From Legionella nagasakiensis (GTDB lineage: Bacteria > Pseudomonadota > Gammaproteobacteria > Legionellales > Legionellaceae): DNA of 64,000 nucleotides. The position numbers and the translations under genes are program-made. A model generated the notes under the pieces. That model was not told the origin of the DNA and searched no databases. It saw nothing but the letters and a program-made list of their open reading frames with translations. Positions 32,979-40,785 of this stretch are shown here, one piece after another; positions within the stretch are counted from its first letter, which is position 1, and every line of letters begins with the position of its first letter. The stretch covers positions 1 to 64,000 of the forward strand of contig NZ_CAAAID010000004.1 in NCBI RefSeq assembly GCF_900639915.1, given 5' to 3'.

Positions 32979-35900
32979 TTACTTACCGACTGGTGGCGCG
33001 GACTCACCACCACCAGGAGGCTGGCCAGATTGACCGCCACTAGATTTACCACTACTTTTTCCACCAGGAGGCTGACCAGATTGACTACTATTTTTTTTGC
33101 TACCACCAGTAGCTTCGGCACCGCCCCCACCACTTTGTGATAATTTTTTCTTAGCCCAACCCGTCGCTTTAGTGGCATAACCTGACAATTGCTTGTCAAT
33201 TGCAGCCTGAGCCCCTTGCGTTTCTTTGCCGGACTCACCTATTTTTCCTTTTGTTTCATCACCCCATTGTGCAGCTTCTTGCCCTAAACTCTCAGGCGCC
33301 CCGCCAATCCAACGCAACACCTTATCGGGAAGGTAGGCAATTAAGGAAAATGCTTTTTGCACAATGGTTAGATACAGCATGGTATAAATCAGGATGGAGA
33401 AAAAGTACGCATACACACCAGCCCACCCCGTATAACCACCCGAGATTGTTCCTGCGCCAGTTGACACACCACCGGTGAAATGGGCAAACCCGGCACCGAT
33501 AGCAATCTGATCAGCCAGCGAACCATCCGTACCATAAGCCCCTGTTCCTTGAAGAAAACCGATGGCATTCTGAAATCCTGCATTTAAAATCCAGACCCCT
33601 ACGTAAGATAAAGCAATGGCGGCAATGTAACCAATGATCATCATGGAGGGCCGCAAAAAAACATTCATCAGAATCATGATGGCCTGCTCACCCTTACCAA
33701 ACGCCTCATGTCCTTCTGGATGAGTCACACCCAAAGCAACAATAGGTGCGGCCACCATCGCCTCAATCACGGCAATCAACCAGGCAATCGAACCAAGCGT
33801 AAAGATGACATAGGGCAAAACCGGCACGTAATAAGCCGTCGTAAAACCGATACCAACCATGATGCTTGTCCAAGTCAACAACAACGGCAAGGTAAGCGCA
33901 ATCATGGGGAAAAGAATCAAATTGACAATAGGGAGTGCCGCCATCATGATCAACTCTATCCACAAATTGCCGGCAAAGTTGATGTAATAAGTACCCATGT
34001 TGGCTAACGCTACGACCGGATTAATGCCCGGCTGAGTAATAATGTTTACCCCCTGCTGAAATATGGCAGCCATTGCTTGTAATGGCATCTGTAAAAAGCC
34101 CCATATAAATTGTTCAATGACCGTGCCAAATAAGGCCATGAATGCATTGTATATGGTAGCCACAATATACCACAGCATCGTGCCAAGAAGATTACCGATA
34201 CACACAAAGAAAAAGAACCTTCCCCCGCCACAACTAAACGAAGGATAGGGCAACTGCAGCGAACTTAAGTCTGGCGGGGGAATGTTTCCTATCGCCTTAA
34301 AGGACGCTCCACTGCCACCCGGTTGCGAGTCAGAAATTTGCAAGATGGTGGAATTATTGACAAATCCAAACACGGTTGAATCATTCTTAGAATCACTATC
34401 GTCATCCACCTGACGGTTCCCTGAAGAAAAACCACTAGCGCTGACCGCAGAAGCAGTAGGTGAACTCGCCCCAGTGATTAAATCGGCAACCTGCTTCAGT
34501 TTTGTGTTATCATTATTAAACAAGTCACAAAGGACGGGAGGACTTGAATTATTGCAACTGTCAGACCACCCTGTTAATGCCTTAGTAGGACTAACCAACG
34601 TGCTTTGTTGCAGACCATTGCCCGTATCGGACAGGTCGCTGGCCGCTTCCATTGCCGCCACATTCAATCGGACCAAATTAAAAAAATAGCTACCAGCCAT
34701 AATCCAGCCTTGTGAGGTTGCATTCTGGATAAATTGACGCGCATCCGAAGCGCTTCCAGCGTTATTTGCTTGTTCTTGCAGCGTCAACGTAGGCAGCATA
34801 ATGGTATGATAATCAGAAATCGCCCCCTGAAATTCCGTGCCAGTAAACAATGGCGCACCCGAGCTGCCAGGAACAGTGCCCCACATCTTGCAATTGTCCG
34901 TACTTACCGAAGCGCATACCTCGCCAGATATGGTTTGAGGCACCCCATATTGCTGTTCAGCAACGGGCGAGTAATTTGAGGTGGTTGTGGTGGTGCTTTG
35001 TTGCTGTTGCGAAGACAGTTGCGGGTCATTATTGACCATGACTTGCGCAACCATGGATAAATCGATGTACATTTGCTGAATGGCAATCGCCCTGGACATT
35101 TTAGCGGTTGCAACATCACCGCTGCTGACTACTTGTGAAACCTTTGACTCATTAGAAAATGAAAACTCATTCCATTTTATTTGTCCACAAATGCCATTGA
35201 GCTGAGAATATAAGGGATCATCGGTAAAATTCGGCATGTCTACAGAATATTTTTGCTTTGATTGCGCAGAAATAATATTAACGGTGCTGATAAAATCCGG
35301 AACAGCATTGCTGCAAAAACTCTTCATGTTATCATTTGCTGGATTAACACAAGGGCCTGATGGTCCTGCCTGATTACTTTTCTGCTGCAGATAAGTGGTG
35401 CGCTGATTCTCCAGCTGCTTTTGCATGCCAAGCATGCAGACTTGACCGGCTAATATTACTTGTGCCCCATAAGGGACACTGCTTGCATCGCTGGATGAGC
35501 TAAGCATTGATTTCGCCGGATTAGGCTGATTCATCACAATGGAGCCACCACCATTCAAATAGCCTAATGCTGCATCCCATACTTTATCTGCAGCACCTAC
35601 GCCTTGCACAATCACCCACATCACAAAAATTTGCATCAAGCAATAACCGGAAGCCTTGGGAATCAATAAGGCCAGGCCAAAGGTTGTACGTACGGGCACC
35701 CAGAGTGAAGACCATTTCTGGCCAAGAAACTGTCCTTCTTGTGCGGTATTTAACGTCGAGACAATTAAGGTGTACATGATCACAATACCGCCTAAAGCAA
35801 GTACTGCGGCATTTAAAACAGCAAACATACTCCCCATGATTTGGCTGCCCGTGCCATGTAACACACCATCGACAACCCCAAAAATATTACCAAGAAATAC

Positions 35901-36005
35901 AACGGAATAATCTCCTGGCGGAGGAGCGAAGGTGAACGTTTGATCCGCCGCTAAAGCCAGCACCGGGAAACATGCCAACAACAAACTCAGGGTAAACTTT
36001 TTCAT
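32979..36005 (-). CDS. dotA: Dot/Icm secretion integral membrane protein DotA
   Basis: 1008 residues, a little shorter than the ~1048 of L. pneumophila. A signal peptide (MKKFTLSLLLACFPVLALAA) precedes a helix near 50-75, a large periplasmic domain (about 160-600, Ser/Asn/Gln rich with several Cys) and a cluster of helices from about 600 to 900. The C-terminal ~80 residues are soluble and low-complexity, with a repeated QSGQPPGG unit. DotA is an inner-membrane/secreted polytopic component needed for effector translocation. The start overlaps the icmV stop by 4 bp. It converges on dotB with a 63-bp gap. Confidence 0.95.
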   Translation of the reverse strand: MKKFTLSLLLACFPVLALAADQTFTFAPPPGDYSVVFLGNIFGVVDGVLHGTGSQIMGSMFAVLNAAVLALGGIVIMYTLIVSTLNTAQEGQFLGQKWSSLWVPVRTTFGLALLIPKASGYCLMQIFVMWVIVQGVGAADKVWDAALGYLNGGGSIVMNQPNPAKSMLSSSSDASSVPYGAQVILAGQVCMLGMQKQLENQRTTYLQQKSNQAGPSGPCVNPANDNMKSFCSNAVPDFISTVNIISAQSKQKYSVDMPNFTDDPLYSQLNGICGQIKWNEFSFSNESKVSQVVSSGDVATAKMSRAIAIQQMYIDLSMVAQVMVNNDPQLSSQQQQSTTTTTSNYSPVAEQQYGVPQTISGEVCASVSTDNCKMWGTVPGSSGAPLFTGTEFQGAISDYHTIMLPTLTLQEQANNAGSASDARQFIQNATSQGWIMAGSYFFNLVRLNVAAMEAASDLSDTGNGLQQSTLVSPTKALTGWSDSCNNSSPPVLCDLFNNDNTKLKQVADLITGASSPTASAVSASGFSSGNRQVDDDSDSKNDSTVFGFVNNSTILQISDSQPGGSGASFKAIGNIPPPDLSSLQLPYPSFSCGGGRFFFFVCIGNLLGTMLWYIVATIYNAFMALFGTVIEQFIWGFLQMPLQAMAAIFQQGVNIITQPGINPVVALANMGTYYINFAGNLWIELIMMAALPIVNLILFPMIALTLPLLLTWTSIMVGIGFTTAYYVPVLPYVIFTLGSIAWLIAVIEAMVAAPIVALGVTHPEGHEAFGKGEQAIMILMNVFLRPSMMIIGYIAAIALSYVGVWILNAGFQNAIGFLQGTGAYGTDGSLADQIAIGAGFAHFTGGVSTGAGTISGGYTGWAGVYAYFFSILIYTMLYLTIVQKAFSLIAYLPDKVLRWIGGAPESLGQEAAQWGDETKGKIGESGKETQGAQAAIDKQLSGYATKATGWAKKKLSQSGGGGAEATGGSKKNSSQSGQPPGGKSSGKSSGGQSGQPPGGGESAPPVGK
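33010..33085. repeat. 25-bp direct repeat in the 3' end of dotA
   Basis: CCACCAGGAGGCTGGCCAGA at 33010-33029 (copy 33010-33034) recurs at 33061-33085 with one mismatch (24 of 25 bases). The offset is 51 bp, so it is in frame and gives a 17-residue period in the DotA tail (QSGQPPGG). It probably arose by slippage. Confidence 0.85.
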
Positions 36006-36457
36006 GGTTTATCACCCATTATGCCTTGTCTAAGCCATTCCCTCAAAGAGCAACCTAATTTTCGTTCTCGAATCTGGAAGTACCAAAAATGATAACGAAA
36101 AGCTAATACCAAGGCGATTAATGTTACAATCAAGCTTAACGCAAATGCTAAAATATGACCCAATACAAGAAGATAAATCGAATAGGATAAGAGAAGAACC
36201 GCAAATAAAATCATAAGCAAGCACAACCGAAACAGGGCTTTTTGTTTTGCAAGAAGCTGGCTGTTCGTCAAATTAAACTGGGCTTGGATGACTTCAAATG
36301 GCACGCGACTATCACGGTGTTGTGGGACAAAAAGCCGTTTTATCCCCAACAAAATGTATGAGGTCCACCCTTTAACGCGATCCCAGTCTGCCCAGCCTCG
36401 AACATTAAAAATACTCCTCACTATCTTCCCTATGCGGGAGCCGGATTTTTTTTTCAT
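36002..36457 (-). CDS. icmV: Dot/Icm secretion protein IcmV
   Basis: 151 residues, the same length as L. pneumophila IcmV as I recall it. A basic N-terminus (MKKKSGSRIGKIVRSIFNVRGWADWDRVKGWTS region) is followed by two membrane helices at about 80-125 (LFRLCLLMILFAVLLLSYSIYLLVLG and a second). It is an inner-membrane Dot/Icm component of poorly known function. It is co-transcribed with dotA (ATGA overlap) and divergent from icmW. Confidence 0.93.
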   Translation of the reverse strand: MKKKSGSRIGKIVRSIFNVRGWADWDRVKGWTSYILLGIKRLFVPQHRDSRVPFEVIQAQFNLTNSQLLAKQKALFRLCLLMILFAVLLLSYSIYLLVLGHILAFALSLIVTLIALVLAFRYHFWYFQIRERKLGCSLREWLRQGIMGDKP

Positions 36458-36550
36458 AAAACTTACTTATGTTCCAATAGACTTTTACTTTTTATACTAT
36501 ATTATAATAATTAATTAAAACACAACGCATACATTCTTGCCTGAAAAAAA

Positions 36551-36566
36551 GTAAAAAAAGAGTAAA
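36551..36566 (+). promoter_or_regulatory. CpxR-like direct repeat GTAAA-N6-GTAAA upstream of icmW
   Basis: Two GTAAA boxes (36551-36555, 36562-36566) lie just before the icmW start at 36570. CpxR boxes are GTAAA repeats with a short spacer, and L. pneumophila icmV and icmW are reported CpxR targets. The position so close to the ATG is unusual and would overlap the ribosome site. Confidence 0.45.
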
Positions 36567-36569
36567 AAT

Positions 36570-37025
36570 ATGCCTGATCTTAGTCATGAAGCTTCTGCCC
36601 AGTATTGGCATGATTTTATTGATCCCATGATTTACCGTGTGGTTACGTTCATGGAAAGCGTGGAAGACTGGACACTGGATGGAGATACCAAACTGGAACA
36701 AGCCATTGAGCAATTAGGCAAGGAATTGGACGACATCGAAGCCATTGACATGAATGTATTGGGCGAAGAAGATAAATTTATTCGTCTTGTTGGCAATATA
36801 AAATCCGGACGCGGACTTCGCTTATTACAGGCCATTGACACAGTACATCCTGGTAGCGCGTCAAAAATCCTGATTTATGCGGAAGAAACCAGCACGTCGA
36901 GCGCCGATCCTGCTGGTTTTTTTCTTAAGCGCAATATCGTCTTTGAGCGATTACGCTTATTATCACGCGTTTTTTCTGAGTATCGCCTTAAACTGGTTGC
37001 ACGAGCTCTTGAAGGGGAAGAATAA
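36570..37025 (+). CDS. icmW: Dot/Icm secretion adaptor IcmW
   Basis: 151 residues, acidic, with no membrane segment; length and sequence (MPDLSHEASAQYWHDFIDPM, NIKSGRGLRLLQAIDTVHPGSAS, DPAGFFLKRNIVFERLRLLSRVF) match L. pneumophila IcmW. It works with IcmS as a cytoplasmic chaperone/adaptor that delivers effectors to the DotL coupling complex. No strong Shine-Dalgarno is visible. The stop overlaps the icmX start (TAATG). Confidence 0.96.
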   Translation: MPDLSHEASAQYWHDFIDPMIYRVVTFMESVEDWTLDGDTKLEQAIEQLGKELDDIEAIDMNVLGEEDKFIRLVGNIKSGRGLRLLQAIDTVHPGSASKILIYAEETSTSSADPAGFFLKRNIVFERLRLLSRVFSEYRLKLVARALEGEE

Positions 37026-38320
37026 TGAAAATAATTGGTCGCCCACTATTAGCCTGCCTGCTTTCTACAAGCATATTCACTGCCAGCGCGCAAGTGTATC
37101 AGCCGAATGATAGCAACGGTGGCTATTCACCCGAAGGGACGGAAAGTTTACAAGCCATCCAAGTTTACTTATATAATTTAGGACAATACTTAGGCTTTTC
37201 TCTAGGAACAGCACCCCAAAACAACCCAATACAATCAGCCGCTCCCCTGCCTTTTTTAGATCTTTCACAAACACAAATTACCAATGCTTACATTCCAGCG
37301 GTGGCTGCATTAACCAGCATCATCAGCCTTTCAATTTTTAAAAATTATAGTTCTACAACCACCACAGGAGGGAATATATCGGCTAATAGTCTTGTTGACC
37401 AACAACCTTATCAATCCGACCCAATCAGCCAGTCCGTCCTTAACATCCTGACAACACCAGACTACTCTTATTGCCTCTCTAGTTATCAAGGAAAAGCATT
37501 TACCGCCAATCCCTTGAGCAACTGTACAAGTGCTGGAGCACAACTCACAAATTTAAAAATTGTTACGGATGTCGTTGGCACACTTCCAGGCCCCACGAAG
37601 TTTTTTACCACCGATGGAATAACCACCAATTCAACAAACAACAATCTTATTCAGCAACTCAGCAGCAATTCCCTCCTGACGCCTTTGAGTTATTCCACAG
37701 ACAGCCAAACAACCAATCAATCCTCAAGTCAATTGACGGCAAACAGCGAAGCTCAGATTGCGGAAAATTTCATCCGCTACGTCAGTGGCAACACTCTCCC
37801 AGTTGATTTGGCCACTTGGAGCCAATATGAAAGTTTATATAATACGGCTACCACCGGCAAAACAACGGATCTTGCCACCCAACAAGCGAATTACACCCTA
37901 AGCCAATACCTGGCTTCCTTGCGAACCTATGCAGCGCAAACCTCGGTAGGAGTCAATAACCTTTACTACATTCTGTCGAAACGAATGACAAGCGATACAA
38001 CTAAAACCAGTGAAGCATCAAGTGAATACAACATGGCCACATGGCGATTGGCAAATATTAACCAAAATACCACAGGACAAAATCAAAACAATCAACAGCA
38101 ACAACAGTGGACTGAGCAAATAAAAAATGCGCCCCCCGAAACGGTGCAAAAAGAAATTGCTCTGCTGCTTGCAGAAATTAATTATCAATTGTATTTAACT
38201 CGTCAGCAACAGGAACGCATTCTGTTGACCAACAGCATCTTAGTCATTCAAAGCGCTCGTTCAAACAAGCCTAGCCTGTTGGGCGCCGATCAAGGCCAGG
38301 GTCAAAGCGCTTCTCAATAA
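37025..38320 (+). CDS. icmX: Dot/Icm secretion protein IcmX
   Basis: 431 residues with a signal peptide (to about 24, ending TASAQV). It is Asn/Gln/Ser/Thr-rich, including a Q-N-N-Q-Q-Q-Q-Q-W tract near 352-362. The N-terminal E-S-L-Q-A-I-Q-V-Y-L-Y-N-L-G-Q-Y-L-G segment and the two-gene operon with icmW identify IcmX; the L. pneumophila protein is ~466 residues. It is a periplasmic component needed for pore formation and effector delivery; exact role unknown. Confidence 0.92.
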   Translation: MKIIGRPLLACLLSTSIFTASAQVYQPNDSNGGYSPEGTESLQAIQVYLYNLGQYLGFSLGTAPQNNPIQSAAPLPFLDLSQTQITNAYIPAVAALTSIISLSIFKNYSSTTTTGGNISANSLVDQQPYQSDPISQSVLNILTTPDYSYCLSSYQGKAFTANPLSNCTSAGAQLTNLKIVTDVVGTLPGPTKFFTTDGITTNSTNNNLIQQLSSNSLLTPLSYSTDSQTTNQSSSQLTANSEAQIAENFIRYVSGNTLPVDLATWSQYESLYNTATTGKTTDLATQQANYTLSQYLASLRTYAAQTSVGVNNLYYILSKRMTSDTTKTSEASSEYNMATWRLANINQNTTGQNQNNQQQQQWTEQIKNAPPETVQKEIALLLAEINYQLYLTRQQQERILLTNSILVIQSARSNKPSLLGADQGQGQSASQ

Positions 38321-38338
38321 CGTTGCATTAAAAGGAGG

Positions 38339-38487
38339 AAGAGCAGGATCATATAGCGCCGCCCACTAAGCATTAGACAAGGAGCAAGTGCGCGAGGAGA
38401 GAGAGTGTACAGATAGTATATGACCGAGTTAAGCAAACTTGCAACGATGTATAAAGCTTAGTCGGTGGTGCTTACCGGCTCTTTTTT
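38339..38487. repeat. Long imperfect hairpin element after icmX, ending in T6
   Basis: The left arm AAGAGCAGGATCATATAGCGCC... (38340-38373) pairs with GCTTAGTCGGTGGTGCTTACC...GCTCTT (38456-38481). The best block is (A)GC-G/A-CC-G/A-CC-N-ACTAAGC. Six T residues follow at 38482-38487. The 80-nt interior has smaller palindromes (GAGTGTACAGATAGTATATGAC). It may be a terminator for icmX, a structured RNA or a dispersed palindromic repeat like the one at 13565-13710. Confidence 0.6.
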
Positions 38488-39520
38488 ATTGATAACCCAG
38501 GCTCGATAATAAGGAATCCAGACGACGAATAACCCCATCAACCGGAATAAGACTCATGGTTTCTGCCCCATGAGCATGGGTTCCCCAGGGATTGGTTTCG
38601 GCTGTTTTTTGCAGCACGGCTCTTACGGCTTCAGGATAATAATCTACTGATAAGTGGCGGTAGGGATAAGGACCCGAAACCCTTGAACTCGTCACTGCAT
38701 GTAACGCAATGACTGGCGTTGCTACGGCCGCTGCCATATGGGATGGTCCAGTATCCGGACATAACAAAAGATCCGCTTGCTTCAACACGGCAAGTAACTG
38801 TTTAGGTTTGGTTTTGCCAACCAAATCAGTCACAGGGACCGACTGCATGATAGCATCAGCCAATACACGGTCATGTTCGCCGGGTCCGCCTGTTAACACA
38901 ACTTGGGCATGCCAGCGAGATTGTGCATATCGAATCACTTGAATGTAGCGGTCAACAAGCCAACTGCGCTCAGATTTGCTTGCAGCGGGATTAATCAGCA
39001 TGATAGGCCCTTTGCCTGTTGGCAGATGATCACGCGCCCATTGATAATCCGTGGCAGGAATCGGTATATCCCAACGAATTTGTTTTTTTTGCATCCCGAG
39101 TACGTCAGCAAATTTTAGAAATCCTTCAAGGGTATGATCCTTTCCTGGTATTATCCTTTCATGAATAAACCAACCATGCCCATCTTTAGCACGCAATGCA
39201 TCGTAGCCAATTTTCCGTGACGCACGTATGAAGGGATACAAAAGGTTCGCGCGAAAACTTGCTTGTGTCGCGAGCAGTACATCAAAACATCGTGCACGCA
39301 TTTGCTGATTAAACCGCCAATAATCGGCAACATGGCCAGGTTTGGGTATGACGATAAATTCCACACCCTCTAATCCTTCCACCAAATCATAGGCAGGGCG
39401 CGAAATTACCCAGGTTAATGACACATCGGGAATATTGGCTTGCAGCGTTCTTATCAGCGGCACAAGCATTAAGACATCTCCCAAAGCAGAAAGTCGTACA
39501 ATACATATGGATTTAATCAT
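38486..39520 (-). CDS. Glycosyltransferase family 9 (heptosyltransferase-like)
   Basis: 344 residues of GT-B fold. The N-terminus ICIVRLSALGDVLMLVPLIRTL is the GT9 signature, and the nucleotide-binding half has PAASKSERSWLVDRY and CPDTGPSHMAAAVATPVIALH (D-T-G-x-x-H). Such enzymes add heptose to lipopolysaccharide core. The member resembles heptosyltransferase I-like proteins, but the acceptor cannot be told from sequence. It converges on icmX. Confidence 0.88.
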   Translation of the reverse strand: MIKSICIVRLSALGDVLMLVPLIRTLQANIPDVSLTWVISRPAYDLVEGLEGVEFIVIPKPGHVADYWRFNQQMRARCFDVLLATQASFRANLLYPFIRASRKIGYDALRAKDGHGWFIHERIIPGKDHTLEGFLKFADVLGMQKKQIRWDIPIPATDYQWARDHLPTGKGPIMLINPAASKSERSWLVDRYIQVIRYAQSRWHAQVVLTGGPGEHDRVLADAIMQSVPVTDLVGKTKPKQLLAVLKQADLLLCPDTGPSHMAAAVATPVIALHAVTSSRVSGPYPYRHLSVDYYPEAVRAVLQKTAETNPWGTHAHGAETMSLIPVDGVIRRLDSLLSSLGYQ

Positions 39521-39601
39521 TTTTATGGTTGCAGTTGGGCAAGTTTATAAATTTCATGAACTGGCAAAAACATTTATCAGTCGTGTGTCAGGCTATTGCA
39601 G

Positions 39602-39799
39602 TTAATCACGTTTCAAAACAAAACGCGCCCCACAGTAAGGACACACTTCAACACCAGTTTCCTCAATGGGCAAATAAACTTTTGGATGGGCATTCCATAA
39701 TTCCATCTCATCGGTAGGGCAACTTAAAGGCAGATCTTTAGGGAATACCGTATAATTTTGCTCAGCACAGGCTGGCTGTTTTTGATTCTGAGGCATCAT
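39602..39799 (-). CDS. Zinc-finger protein of the zf-CHCC family
   Basis: 65 residues. The motif is a Cys near 27 (LPLSCP), a His near 37 (NAHPKVYL) and CPYCGARFVL near the end, the C-x-H-x-C-x-x-C zinc site of zf-CHCC proteins related to the complex I NDUFS6 subunit. AGGAG precedes two tandem ATGs. Function in bacteria is unclear. Confidence 0.85.
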   Translation of the reverse strand: MMPQNQKQPACAEQNYTVFPKDLPLSCPTDEMELWNAHPKVYLPIEETGVEVCPYCGARFVLKRD

Positions 39800-39837
39800 T
39801 AACTCCTGACAATTTCATTAAAGGTTCTAAACAGATC

Positions 39838-40785
39838 CTAATTATTATCCAGTATTTTTTTAATAATGACCATGATTTCTCCAGTAAGAATGGGACTTTC
39901 AGCGGGTAAAATCAAACCATTTGACCAATGGCGAAGCCAGGTTAACTGACGCTTGGCCAATTGTCTTGTTGCAGCAATGCCTTTACTCTGCAACTGTAAA
40001 TAATCATATTCACCTTGCAAAAAAGAAAATACCTGACGATATCCCACACTTCGCATCGAAGGATGAGCTAACGTTAAGTTCCATCGCCGAACAATGTCTC
40101 TTACTTCCTCAATCAGCCCTGCAGACAACATTTGTTCAAAACGCAAAGCAATGCGATGGTGCAACCATTGACGTTGTTCCGGCATTAAAAGCAAATTAAC
40201 AAAGCGAAGAGGATGGCGATTATCCGCCTCGGCCAGAAAAAATTCTGACAATGGCTTGCCGGTTAATTGATATACTTCCAAAGCACGCTGTATTCGCTGT
40301 GAATCATTTGGATGAATTCTTGCCGCGGCTGCTGGGTCAACCCTTGCCAACTGACCATGCATGGCCAACCATCCTTCTTCTGCCGCTTGTTGTAAAATTC
40401 GATGGCGAATTTGTTCATCCGCCTGTGGTAGTATGGATAATCCTTGCTGCAGAGCACGAAAATACATCATCGTGCCGCCAACCAGCAAAGGAATTTTTCC
40501 TTGTCCATGGATTACATCGCACAATTTATATACATCCTCACAAAAATGAGCGGCTGAATAATGGGCTGGAGGATCTAAAATATCAATTAAATGATGCGGC
40601 GCTTGGCTCAATGTTTGTGCGCTTGGTTTGGCGGTGCCTATATCCATGCCACGATAGATCATTGCAGAATCAACACTAATAATTTCAAATGGAAATTTTT
40701 GTACCAATTCACACGCGATTGCTGTTTTACCGGAGGCGGTTGGCCCCATTAAACAAACGGCTAGGGTCTCGTTACACTTAATCAT
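39838..40785 (-). CDS. miaA: tRNA dimethylallyltransferase MiaA
   Basis: 315 residues. P-loop MGPTASGKTAIA (13-24), the D-S-A-M-I-Y-R-G-M-D-I-G-T-A-K-P block and LVGGTMMYFRAL are all MiaA hallmarks; a late R-Q-L-A-K-R-Q-L-T-W-L-R-H-W motif closes the protein. It transfers dimethylallyl from DMAPP to A37 of UNN-decoding tRNAs, so it consumes the product of the mevalonate genes here. It overlaps mutL by 8 bp. hfq, the usual downstream gene in enterobacteria, is absent. Confidence 0.95.
   Translation of the reverse strand: MIKCNETLAVCLMGPTASGKTAIACELVQKFPFEIISVDSAMIYRGMDIGTAKPSAQTLSQAPHHLIDILDPPAHYSAAHFCEDVYKLCDVIHGQGKIPLLVGGTMMYFRALQQGLSILPQADEQIRHRILQQAAEEGWLAMHGQLARVDPAAAARIHPNDSQRIQRALEVYQLTGKPLSEFFLAEADNRHPLRFVNLLLMPEQRQWLHHRIALRFEQMLSAGLIEEVRDIVRRWNLTLAHPSMRSVGYRQVFSFLQGEYDYLQLQSKGIAATRQLAKRQLTWLRHWSNGLILPAESPILTGEIMVIIKKILDNN

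Noticed and set aside
34734..35035. Open frames on the plus strand inside dotA
   Set aside because: They are shadows of the DotA reading frame, which is supported by family identity and operon context.
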